Part shown: piece by piece, positions 55,298 to 64,000 of the stretch | How the letters are laid out: each line of letters starts with the position of its first letter | Numbering within the stretch: the stretch's first letter is position 1 | Assembly (NCBI GenBank): GCA_963971405.1 | Contig: OZ020485.1 | Coordinates: forward strand, 47,365,469-47,429,468 | Direction: 5' to 3' | DNA from: Psococerastis gibbosa | Taxonomy: Eukaryota; Arthropoda; Insecta; Psocodea; Psocidae | Length of the DNA stretch: 64,000 nucleotides | Notes under the pieces: generated by a model | What the model was told of the DNA's origin: nothing | Seen by the model: the letters and a program-made list of their open reading frames with translations, nothing else | Databases searched by the model: none | Made by a program: the position numbers and the translations under genes

Positions 55298-56104
55298 TTC
55301 CCGGCTATGCGACATTTTGAAAATCTAGTCAGCATTCACGACTCCATGGATGCAAACTGCTTATTAATTCCTGTGATGTCTCACCTCAGTAGCCCGTTTC
55401 CCTCTGACAGCGTCCCTGACTGCTGACTAGTATTTAGGATATCAACTAAATTATGAATTCTCTCTTCGAGCTCCTGACATACGATATTTCAATGTGTATG
55501 CGTGGTAGGCTTCATAGATAGGCAACGAGTTTAATTAACTTGCCCTCAAGAATGTGCTGTATATTCTCGAAAATAATGGGGACAGTAACCGCCTTACTGT
55601 AGGTAGGCGCCGTGCAGCATTCCTAACCAAGACTTGCCAAGCGTTGGTGGGAACCGTCCTCAGTACGTGACGAGTCACAGAGTCAGTTATTGTTATCAGC
55701 TTTGGTAATCAATGTTATCTGAATGCTTTGCATAATCATAAAAATGACTTCATTCTTGACATATAATAACTTTGGCAGAAACTATATACAATATTTCTTC
55801 TACAATGATCGGAACGGAATCAACAGTTAGTAATAACAGTACAACTTGTATGTTTCTTCCTTGCCACCCTTTTTGGATTTGCCACAATTGGTGGAAATGA
55901 TAGAAACATAGCGCAACAGCTTAAGGTACTTTGTTTCTATAATTGGAAATCGTGACTGATCGATTTTCTAGAAACGAACTGTTTCCGATATTGGTTGTGA
56001 ACAGTAGTGAAAGCTGCGTCGATGAGAGTTTCATTGGATCGGATAGAAAGTACTATTATCAAATTTAACACTAAAGTGAAGTTTTGCCATTTTATTTATT
56101 TTTT
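55298..56104. other. Unassigned
   Basis: No recognisable feature. Confidence 0.3.
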
Positions 56105-56470
56105 TGCTCTTTTATAACACTTATATACAATCTAATGAATGTATCACATCTTGGAAAGACATTTGTATAGCTGTTTCGTGGTGGGTCACCCGCGTGCAAT
56201 GTATTTGGACCAGCTTCACAGAGACTTCAACTGCACGACGTACGGGGACCTCAAGAGGCTGGTCGAGGACAGAACGGAATGTAGGAAGTGGAGCGTGATG
56301 CTGCAGACCAACACCTAGGGTTCTCCAGAAGTAGAAGAAGAATAACGTATCGGATTGACCCCTTCAATCGTCTCACTAAATAATTTAATAGGGACTTCTG
56401 TCGAGTTACACACGGTATGTAGAAGTTTACACAAGTACAAGCACGCTACCACCTTGTCACCGAAACCAAT
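56105..56470 (-). mobile_element. SINE family B split by a LINE tail
   Basis: Outer pieces 56105-56145 (ATACAATCTAATGAATGTATC) and 56344-56470 (CGGATTGACCCCTTCAATCG ... GCACGCTACCACCTTGTCAC) join into one SINE. Confidence 0.65.
56146..56343 (+). mobile_element. LINE ORF2 C-terminus and tail nested in a SINE
   Basis: Frame 56181-56318 reads VGHPRAMYLDQLHRDFNCTT, YGDLKRLVEDRTECRKWSVM, LQTNT and stop, followed by an AGAAGAAGAATA tail. The layout (G.PR..Y.DQL, ...L...M.DR..W) is the standard LINE ORF2 end. AATGTATC (56138-56145) and AACGTATC (56344-56351) are the target duplication with one change. Confidence 0.72.
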
Positions 56471-57182
56471 TTTATATATATAAGTACCTGCACAATATTA
56501 TTATATATATTATTACCGTGTTGTCAAACTGCTGAATTGTACTTTACACTAAGTAAGGGACTTAATTATTGATACATATTTTGTAAATGTCATGGTAGTG
56601 GAGGCACAGTACCAACCCAGTTTGCAGCCGGCACAAAGGGAAATGTGAAACCTAAAGTTAAAGAAGGGATGCGAGCCAAATGAACCTAACCAACCGGTTT
56701 CAACATAAGAAAAACAAATTACAGAATAAAGCTATGTGGATATCTGCTTATTTTTTTCAAAGGTAAAATTTATTGAATTTCCATCAGACAACAGTAAACA
56801 GTATGTACCTGCTTATCGTTTGTGTAAATAACAGAGGAATCTGCTAACTCTGTTGCTGACGCAATCAGCAGCATCACTGACAACTGCATTCGCTACATGG
56901 AAATTACAAAGGATAAAAGAGGTGATGGTACAAAAGCTGCTGTTTTCATGCAGATCTCTGGTTTCCGCATGCTTATGTATGAATGCACATTAACAATTTT
57001 AATAATTGTATTGTTACTACAGTCAGTACCTCTTAAAATTGTAATCTATGCTTCTGTTGTTAATTTATCAACACGGCTTATGAGATAGTTAGGTGAATAA
57101 TTCCATTCAATTCAATTTCTATTTCCTTCAATACAGTACAACCACAACATGTAAAATAAATATAATTATCGTTGAGCTTTAG
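56471..57182. other. Unassigned
   Basis: The frame at 56897-57088 has no recognised domain. Confidence 0.3.
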
Positions 57183-57780
57183 CAACCCGTAGACCGAGAC
57201 GCGGAGGTGAGAGAGGCTTCTTTGGAGGAGGTAGTGATTGCTATGAAGGGCATGAAAAATCACAAAGCGCCAGGAGAGGACATGATAGCAGTTAAACTAT
57301 TGTAGGAAGGTGGGCAATATTTGCACCAAAAACTAGATCCCCTTGTGCTTAAAGAGTGGAGGACGGAAAAAATACCGGCAGAACGGGAGGTGGCGCTGAT
57401 GATAATTCCAATGTACAAGAAAGGATCTTAACTAAATTGAGACAACTACAGGGGATATCCTTGCTCAACACCATATTCAAGGTACTTACCCGAATAATGC
57501 CTATAATCACATGGATGAGTTTGCAAGAAATATCTTTACTGACTATCAGTACGAATTCAGACGTAACAGTAAACAAATATTTAGCAACCTCTATGTCGAT
57601 TTCAGAAAAGCATACGACAGTGTTATAATGGGGGTTCCTATTTGAAACTCTCAAGGAGTTAGGACTCCCACTTAAGCTAATCGGACTGGTGCGGGTAACC
57701 CTCAGAAGTACAAGAAACAAGGTCAAAGTGCAAGGAGAACTATTTGCGTCAGCGCTTGCAGTCCACTCATAGATAGAGTA
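57183..57780 (+). mobile_element. RTE-like reverse transcriptase core fragment (decayed)
   Basis: N-terminal half of an RT domain in shifting frames: EVREASLEEVVIAMKGMKNH with KAPGEDMI (the NxKAPGxD motif), KEWRTEKIPAEREVALMI, YKKGS, then DNYRGISLLNTIFKVLTRIM after a one-base loss. Domain A, LYVDFRKAYDSV, with the metal-binding Asp (codons 57595-57600), follows in another frame. Several stops make it non-functional. The long reverse frame over 57349-57954 is its antisense shadow. Confidence 0.85.
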
Positions 57781-58206
57781 TATATGTAGAAATTTACCAA
57801 GGGTTTGGTTTGTCCCTCGCATTTGTTTCCAATACTGCAAGCATTGGCGTAGATAGGGGGGTCCTGGGGGGGGAGGGGCAGGTCCACCCGTAGCCCTCCC
57901 CCCCAGGATTTCTAGTGACAACGACGTAACGGAGGCAAAAGGCATAGTATCCACAATAATGAAAGGGAAATTAATTCTTAGTATTCTTAATTTACATGAA
58001 AAAAATCAACATATTGACCAAGTACTTTCACAAAAAATATATTGCTCAAAATGCTTAAAACCCCAATACTTCAGAGCTATTTTTTTCCAAATTTTTCTTC
58101 AGGGGAGACTCCCGGGCCCCCCTTAATGGTAGGTTTATTCGTCATTATAATATCTCAATTGTACTGCTTGCAAACATTGGCGTAAATGGGGGTTCAGCCC
58201 CCCCCC

Positions 58207-58313
58207 AGAAGCACCCGTAGCCCCCCCCCCCCAGAAGCACCCGTAGCCCCCCCCCCCCCCCCCCCAGAAGCACCCGTAGCCCCCCCCCCAGAAGCACCCG
58301 TAGCCCCCCCCCC
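58207..58313. repeat. Minisatellite AGAAGCACCCGTAGC plus C-run, four units
   Basis: AGAAGCACCCGTAG followed by C runs of 9 to 19 begins at 58207, 58233, 58266 and 58290. Units are 24-33 bp, differing only in C-run length. The reverse frame encodes glycine-rich LRVLLGGG repeats, a by-product. Confidence 0.85.
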
Positions 58314-58454
58314 AGGATTTCGGGTGATAAATACGTTTTGGAGGCGAAAGACATAGTATTCACAATAACGAAAGGGAAATGGAAGGGGTATGCTTATTTC
58401 ACATGAAAGACATCATATATTAAAAAAATCAATATATTGACCAAGTCCTTTCAC

Positions 58455-58745
58455 AGCCGGCCGCCATACCAAGTTGAATCCAGGGGATCAGAGCAGGTTC
58501 AAAGCTTCAGATAACTTGGTCGTGTGCACAGTGCCGTTAGGGGAATATGGTAGGACTTGTCCTGGTCACCTCCGAACTAATCGTGTGACTTCACTGTGTT
58601 TCACAAGTGGTTCGGAATCCACTATAATCAGGAGTTCCACTGTCCTATGGGCTGGCATAGGACAGTCAAGTCGGGGTCGCTCTATGGGCCCAAATATGAG
58701 GCCTAAGTCGTTATTAACCCGATGAACACTACTACTACTACTACT
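58455..58745 (+). mobile_element. SINE family 2, full copy with TSD and CTA tail
   Basis: AGCCGGCCGCCATACCAAGT ... TTGTCCTGGTCACCTCCGAA ... CAAGTGGTTCGGAATCCACT ... (CTA)n. AAGTCCTTTCAC at 58443-58454 and AAGTAATTTCAC at 58746-58757 are the flanking duplication (two changes). Confidence 0.78.
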
Positions 58746-58901
58746 AAGTAATTTCACGAAAATATATTACTCAAAATGCTTAAGACCCCAATATTTCAGA
58801 CCTATTTCTTCAAAAAAATTTTTTCTTTAGAACAAGGTCTTGGGGTTCTAAAGCCCCCCCCCCCCCCAGAAATTTTGGGAATTGACGCCAATGACTGCAA
58901 G

Positions 58902-60840
58902 GTAAGTTTCTGCTCTGTAATAAGAGAAATTGTTATGCAGCTTGGAAGTTGCGCCGTTGTCGGTGCTCATGGAAAAATCTCTCCCCCCACTTGGTGAGCC
59001 GAATATTTCCTACAGGACAAAGGGCAAAAAATCAAAATGCAACTCAAAAATGCATGGAACATCGTCAGGTAACCCCTCCGTTTCCTGTTGACAAAAATAT
59101 CTTGCCTCATTGTGAAAGAAACCACTACCATGCTCTGAAGCTCTGCTTATATCACAACAGCTTTGATTAGTTAACTTTCTACATTATATTTATAGAAAAG
59201 TTGCGAGTTACGTGTTCCAAGCATGCAATTCATTTACACGAGTTCACTTAACACGAACCTCTCGTTGAAATTGCAATGCCATGCAAAATCACTTGCTTTT
59301 GAGCTATGGTATTTCCTTTATCTCAGTTCAAATACGAAATATTGCTAACGACTTTTCTCCCTTCGCTTGAGTATTTTGCTACGATGAAAAATTGTTTGCT
59401 GCTTTGACCTTGAAGTTATCGATTTCCATAATCCTTGCACAGTAGTCAGTGCTTTAGTAAAACTTTCTATTGAAACTCGTGTTAGTAAAACCCAAATACT
59501 CGTTAAATATTTGATGAAGGAGTAGAATCCGGGGCGATAAGCCGGGAATCCGGGTCGAACTAACATCGTATTATCAAATCATCCAGCGAAGAAAACAAAT
59601 TAATAAGGTATTAGTTGAGCATACCTCAACAGATGAAAGTCTAAGAAAAACAAAGATAATCTCACTCTCTCTCTCTCTCTCTCTATTTCTCACTACCTCT
59701 GAAACCAATAACACTCATTAGTTTTCGATATTATCCTTATCTAAGTCTATTTATCATTGAATCCCCAACTATTTATTTGTTACTACTGCAACTACTACTA
59801 CACTGCCGCCCGTGTCTGCCAACGTCTCCTACTGATAATCAAACGTCAGGTACTACCTACCTACTTACTTTTACTTTTACTGTGCCTTATCCTCATGGAG
59901 GGACGGCGGCAGGACGGCAGCGGTTCCATCACAGACCTGACCTCTGTTGAGAGCCCCAAACTTCTCATATTTCCGGCGATCTTTCTTCCCAGTGTAACTT
60001 TGTGGTCTTGTGGCCTTCTCCCTTGTATTTACCAGTTCATTACTCTTTTGACTAGGTGGTTTTCATCTTTACCGAGCTCGGGAAAAGCTGCACCGTCACC
60101 TTTAAGCTAAACGCACTAGCTGTAAGTTAGCTTATCATACTAGTGCATATATTTAAAAAAAATTAATTAACTAGATACGCCCTACCCCGATTAAAAAAGA
60201 AAGGGCTACATAAAACCAGGCCGGTTCTCTTTGGCACAGTTTCAAACCTCGCTCTTCCGTTTCACAGTCCCATTCTCTACCAGCTGTTAGTACTACAAAT
60301 GCTAACAAAAACATAATGCATATTCAGCACAAGAGCAACAAAATGTCCCTGTTGCTTTTTAAACTTTCCCACAACTCGCTCCCTCTAATTTCATTAATTA
60401 TAACTTTTCGTGCGAAGTTTCCAAGCAGGAAGTGGCTGCAGACATTTGTCTAGGCTCTGCTACCACTCCTACGTGATACGGATTAAGCTAAACTCTTGTG
60501 CCACGTTCTGCAGAATGGCGGCAAAAGTTTGCATTGTTTTCAATTATGTAAAGTGTTTTACTTATCGTGCTGTGTGGCAAAACTCAACTTTGTTTTAATA
60601 AGTTTCCTGGTTTTGCCTAGGAAAGTTCTCTTGTGAGTTGCAACTACAAAGAATGACGTCTTTGGTTGGGTGTTATGTGTTATTGAGCAATTGGAAGAGC
60701 TTATAGAAACATATTGATTTTTGTTGGAAATGTTGACAGCAAACTGCAGTTGAGAGAACCCTCTAACTTATTAGTCCTCACGTCTAAGCCCAGTTTGGGT
60801 TTACGTGCCAAGGATTTTTTAAATCCTTTCCTTTTATCTT
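58902..60840. other. Unassigned; (CT)n microsatellite
   Basis: (CT)n at 59660-59684. Frames at 58949-59170, 59757-60110 and 60410-60598 have no recognised domain. Confidence 0.35.
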
Positions 60841-61333
60841 TTAACACTGTGCCGGCCGCAGTGTCCAATGGACACCGTTTTTGATTTTCAAAACTCTGTT
60901 ACATGAGCTGCCGTTCACTTATGGGGTTGGCTTTTCATGACTTTTCCTAACTATGTGCATACTTTGAGCCCATGAAAAAAAAAATTGCATTTAGTCAGCG
61001 GTTTCTCCGGGAACGATATTGACCTACGTTGCCGGCCGCAGTGTCCATTGGACTCTTATGGGAGAATGCATTGCGTCATTGCTATATCAGCAGCCAGCTC
61101 GGGGCTATTGGTTTGTTTCAGGTAGTATTTCATCGTCTACAATATAAAAAGAATTGTATTTCTTTTACTTTCTTATTGCCATAGACCTCAACTTAGCTTG
61201 CGGACCCAATTTTTTTTGTCAAATTGGCAAAAGCTCAGGTCATTCATTTACTTCATAGTTCATTACTTGACTGTTGTCTTCTATCCAAACTACAGTGTAA
61301 TATACGTACCATATAGCTTACTTTATCATCGCA

Positions 61334-63167
61334 ATGAGCAAATACAACAAAACAAGACCTCTGAAGGCTTCAGAAATCGCCAAACTTCTCGAAGAAGACG
61401 ATTTTAGTTCGGACTGTTCAGAATTCAGCGAATTACGTGAGGAGTCCCCTAGACGAATGTCTGAGTCTCCCCAGCAGATGCTAGATTCTCCACCCCATGC
61501 TAGTCATTCTAGTTCTTCCCAAAGTTCGGAGGAGGGGGAGCCAATGGACACAGATTTTCACGAAACTGCCGAAGCTCGTTGGTACATATCCAAAGACTGC
61601 GAAGAGATATGGTGCTCTGAACCAGTGGTTCAAGCGAGTGGGAGAAGGAGCTCCCGAAATGTTCTGAAGGATAATGAAGGTACGTACTATAACATGCTGT
61701 ATTTTATTTTACAGTAGAATTTGGAATATTATTTTAAATACCGTATAATGAACAAGCCCATCACACAAAGGTGGCGAAATATTGCTTACAAAAAAATGTA
61801 TGCAAACATAACTGTTTTATTTTATTATTATTATTTTATTTACAGGTCCAAAGAGATGGGCAGAGCGACAATGCAAGACAGTTTCTGATGCTTTTTTTAT
61901 ATTTTTTCGTCAATCTTTTATTGAAGAAATCTGTAAGTGGACCAATAAGGAAGGAACATTAGCACTTGGTGAAGGTTGGAAGAAGTTGACAGCAGAGGAG
62001 TTCAAGAAGTATTTAGGCTTACTTCTCCTGATGGGTGTCTATAAAGCGAAAAATGAAGACATCGACGAAATGTACTCAATTAATGGTGGTCGGCCAATTT
62101 TTGGACAAGTGATGAGTCGCAATCGGTTCAAAGAAATAACGCGTGCTTTGAGATTTGATGACGCAGAAAATAGGAGAAAACACCGCTCGCCCGATAAGTT
62201 GGAGCCTATAAGACACATTTTTGATACTTGGAACGCAAACCTAAAGGAAGCCTATGTACCAGGATGGAGTATGACTGTGGATGAACAGTTGGTTACGTTT
62301 AGAGGCCGATGTGCTTTTCGACAGTACATCCCTTCCAAGCCTGGGAAATTCGGAATAAAATTTTGGGCTATATGCGACTCTGCAAATGGGTTTGTGTGGA
62401 AATTACAAGTGTATACAGGGAATGAGCCAGGTGGCACAAGAGAAAAAAATCAAGGCGAGCGCGTTGTACGATCTTTGGTAACAGAAATTGAAAATAGTGG
62501 AAGAAACGTCACCTGTGACAATTTCTTTACTAGTCTACCACTAGCTCGTTACCTGCTTTCCAAAAACTTGACATTGGTAGGGACCATTAAAAAAAATGAA
62601 GGAGCGCTTCCTCTAGAATTCATTAATCCAAAATATAGAACGGAAAACTCTACTTTATTTTTGTTCCAAGAAGACGTGATGATTGCCTCTTACTGCCCTA
62701 AAAAAAACAAGGTTGTCACTCTACTCAGCACACTGCACGACAAGCCAGAAATCTCCGACACATCAGAGAGAGAAAAACCGGATCTGATTATTACCTATAA
62801 CGAAACTAAAGCTGGGGTAGTTAGGGCAGATCAAAAACTGAGGAACTACTCAGTAAAAAGGAAGACACGGCGTTGGCCAATGGTAGTTTTCGCAAACATG
62901 GTGGACGTTAGCGCTCTCAATGCCTTCATTATCTATTTATACACCCATGGAAATGAATTGGGAAGGAAAAGCGGGAAAAGACGCAAGTTCTTAATACAGC
63001 TGGGAAAACAACTGGCCGGGCTGGTGGCTGAACGCTCAGAACAGGATGTGAGAATTGGTGCGGTTGGACATCAGGATGGTTCCCAACCTGATGTTGCCCC
63101 TGATGATAACCCAGAAAAAACGTCAGGATCCAATAAAAAAAAAAAGATGTTCCGTCTGCCCAAATAA
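61334..63167 (+). CDS. piggyBac transposase, 2 exons, likely inactive
   Basis: Join 61334-61679 and 61846-63167 (166-bp intron, GTACGT...TTACAG), about 555 residues. The N-terminus is acidic and serine-rich; the core starts near residue 120. Catalytic D261 is in SMTVDEQLVTFRGRC and D340 in NVTCDNFFTSLPLA. The third site reads AGVVRADQ where the family has GVDxADQ, so its Asp is V441 (GTT at 62820-62822). D444 of the same motif remains. RKTRRWPM and the NAFIIY segment follow. After an 11-A run (63135-63145) this frame ends at 63165, while the +1 frame continues to 63258 with CSVC, TCCEKWGKNICKEH and CCNC, the usual zinc-ribbon tail. One extra A explains the loss of that tail. A polyadenylation signal AATAAA is at 63268. 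The family cuts and pastes DNA at TTAA. Confidence 0.9.
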
Positions 63168-63258
63168 CTTAGGGAGAACCACGAAAACATGCTGCGAAAA
63201 ATGGGGCAAAAATATATGTAAAGAGCATAGCTCAGTAATTTGCTGTAATTGTAATTAA
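63146..63258 (+). pseudogene. Out-of-frame cysteine-rich tail of piggyBac transposase
   Basis: The +1 frame encodes RCSVCPNN, then TKTCCEKWGKNICKEH and VICCNCN before TAA. The spacing of Cys and His matches the transposase zinc-ribbon domain. It is separated from the main frame only by the A11 tract. A sequencing slip, a polymorphic indel or ribosomal slippage would each restore it; the sequence alone cannot decide. Confidence 0.8.
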
Positions 63259-63445
63259 AAAAAAACAAATAAAATTGTCTGTTTATAAAAAAACAACCCC
63301 CTACCTAACAGATTCAATCAAATGAATGGAAAAAGCTATCAGGACTGAGTATATTTGTGAAAAGACAATAGGAAATCCCATAAGTGTCCAATGGACACTG
63401 ACGGCCGTTAACGTAGGTCAGATTCTCCGGCCGGCACAGTGTTAA

Positions 63446-64000
63446 TCATTTAAACTCTTCGTGGCAGTGGGGCCCCTCCTCAACGGAGAGGTCTCAGCTG
63501 TGATAGATGCAACCACCCACTAGAATGAAGAAAGAAAAATTGTCAAAAATGTTTAATACAGCCGAATTTTTGGCCATTCACAACTTACTCATAATCAATA
63601 AATTATACAATCTTGTACAATATAATATGTTTTTACAATCAGAATCAGTAGCAGCGGTGGCTTTTTTTAGAACTTTGGCACGACTATCTGCAGTCCTATC
63701 TGTACAGACTACACCTAGCCGCATCATCCGTTCGGTGACGCCTTCTCGTCCATGGCCGATGTCAGAAGTCAGAACATCCCTACCAGTGCCGACGACCCCC
63801 AAGAGCCTTTTCCACCATCAACTGGGCCGCACGACGTCGAAATGCTTCCGTGACAAAACCGGGCGTTGGTTAATGTAAAGTAAAGTTTTTTCATCATTTT
63901 TACGACTATGAGCCGGCACGAGACTGGGCATAAAAAAAAAATTCCACCGTACATCAAACCCTAACAGGTCTTATAGACAGATCAACTAGAGGATCTCAGT
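63446..64000. other. Unassigned
   Basis: Open frames on both strands at 63507-63878 and 63578-63802 are noted. The reverse one (GTGRDVLTSDIGHGREGVTE) has no domain I recognise. Confidence 0.3.

Larger units (their letters stand above)
57842..58893. mobile_element. Compound hAT-type element, perfect TSD ACTGCAAG
   Basis: CATTGGCGTAGAT at 57842 and ATTGACGCCAATG ending at 58893 are inverted termini. ACTGCAAG is exactly duplicated at 57834-57841 and 58894-58901. A second internal start (CATTGGCGTAAATGG, 58175) and repeated interior blocks (AGTCCTTTCAC, CTCAAAATGCTTAA) show two units in tandem, the second split by a SINE. No transposase is present. Confidence 0.75.
60845..63441 (+). mobile_element. 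piggyBac transposon, 2597 bp, TTAA flanks
   Basis: Begins CACTGTGCCGGCCGCAGTGT and ends with the complement of CACTGTGCCGGCCGGAGAAT. TTAA flanks it at 60841-60844 and 63442-63445, the diagnostic piggyBac target. GTGTCCAATGGACAC palindromes lie near both ends (60861-60875 and about 63384-63398). A further internal copy, GACCTACGTTGCCGGCCGCA (near 61021), matches the right subterminal region in inverted orientation, giving the asymmetric end structure usual for piggyBac. It holds one spliced transposase gene, probably inactive. Confidence 0.92.

Noticed and set aside
57349-57954. 201-codon reverse-strand frame
   Set aside because: It is antisense to the RTE-like RT fragment and runs into the G/C-rich MITE; no domain.
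58145-58363. Glycine-rich reverse frame LRVLLGGG repeats
   Set aside because: Product of the C-run minisatellite.
62252-62437. Reverse frame within the piggyBac gene
   Set aside because: Antisense shadow of the transposase exon.
1-64000. LTR retrotransposon, endogenous virus or CRISPR array
   Set aside because: No long direct terminal repeats, no gag/integrase/protease motifs and no regularly spaced repeats with unique spacers were seen.

Overview
This window looks like nuclear DNA from an animal, most likely an arthropod with a large, transposon-rich genome. The evidence is spliced DNA-transposon genes with GT-AG introns, several tRNA-derived SINE families, many decayed non-LTR (LINE) reverse-transcriptase fragments, AT-rich unique DNA and abundant microsatellites. 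Nothing bacterial, viral or organellar was seen, and the species cannot be named from this sequence. No convincing host protein-coding gene was recognised. Most short open frames are chance frames or antisense shadows of repeats.

The two clear genes are transposases. (1) A structurally complete hAT transposon lies at 11289-15116. It has CAG...CTG termini, a perfect 8-bp target duplication and a two-exon gene of about 848 codons, with TTF-type zinc finger, DDE residues and C-terminal dimerisation domain all visible. It sits inside an older LINE fragment that can still be followed on both sides. (2) A piggyBac element lies at 60845-63441, with TTAA duplications and matching termini. Its two-exon transposase appears inactivated twice: the third catalytic Asp reads Val, and an 11-A run shifts the frame just before the cysteine-rich C-terminus.

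Layout: 1-780 LINE 3' half; 2.1-3.4 kb an insertion, a LINE end and a SINE split by a 160-bp MITE; 4.2-8.9 kb LINE tails, an inverted-repeat element with a tRNA-like core, a hairpin MITE, SINEs and GTCT-repeat elements; 11.0-15.4 kb LINE split by hAT; 15.4-22.3 kb a minisatellite, a solo hAT end, LINE tails, SINEs and a 53-bp perfect inverted repeat; 23.9-34.2 kb SINEs and MITEs, including two related MITEs 84 bp apart in one older repeat; 35.6-44.6 kb a GTCT element, hAT-type MITEs, LINE tails and SINEs; 44.7-58.9 kb a dense set of hAT-type MITEs with G/C tracts, nested LINE tails, two recent tandem duplications and an RTE-like RT fragment; 60.8-63.4 kb piggyBac.

These parts do not form a pathway; the window records layers of transposition. 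Nested insertions give an order: LINE before hAT, SINE-2 before the 160-bp MITE, repeat R4 before the TWA MITEs, SINE-B before a LINE tail, and a hAT MITE before SINE-2. The most notable possible novelties are a group of MITEs with 3-bp TWA duplications sharing an internal 18-bp core, hAT-type MITEs built around long G or C runs, and an element combining a Pol III-like promoter with terminal inverted repeats.
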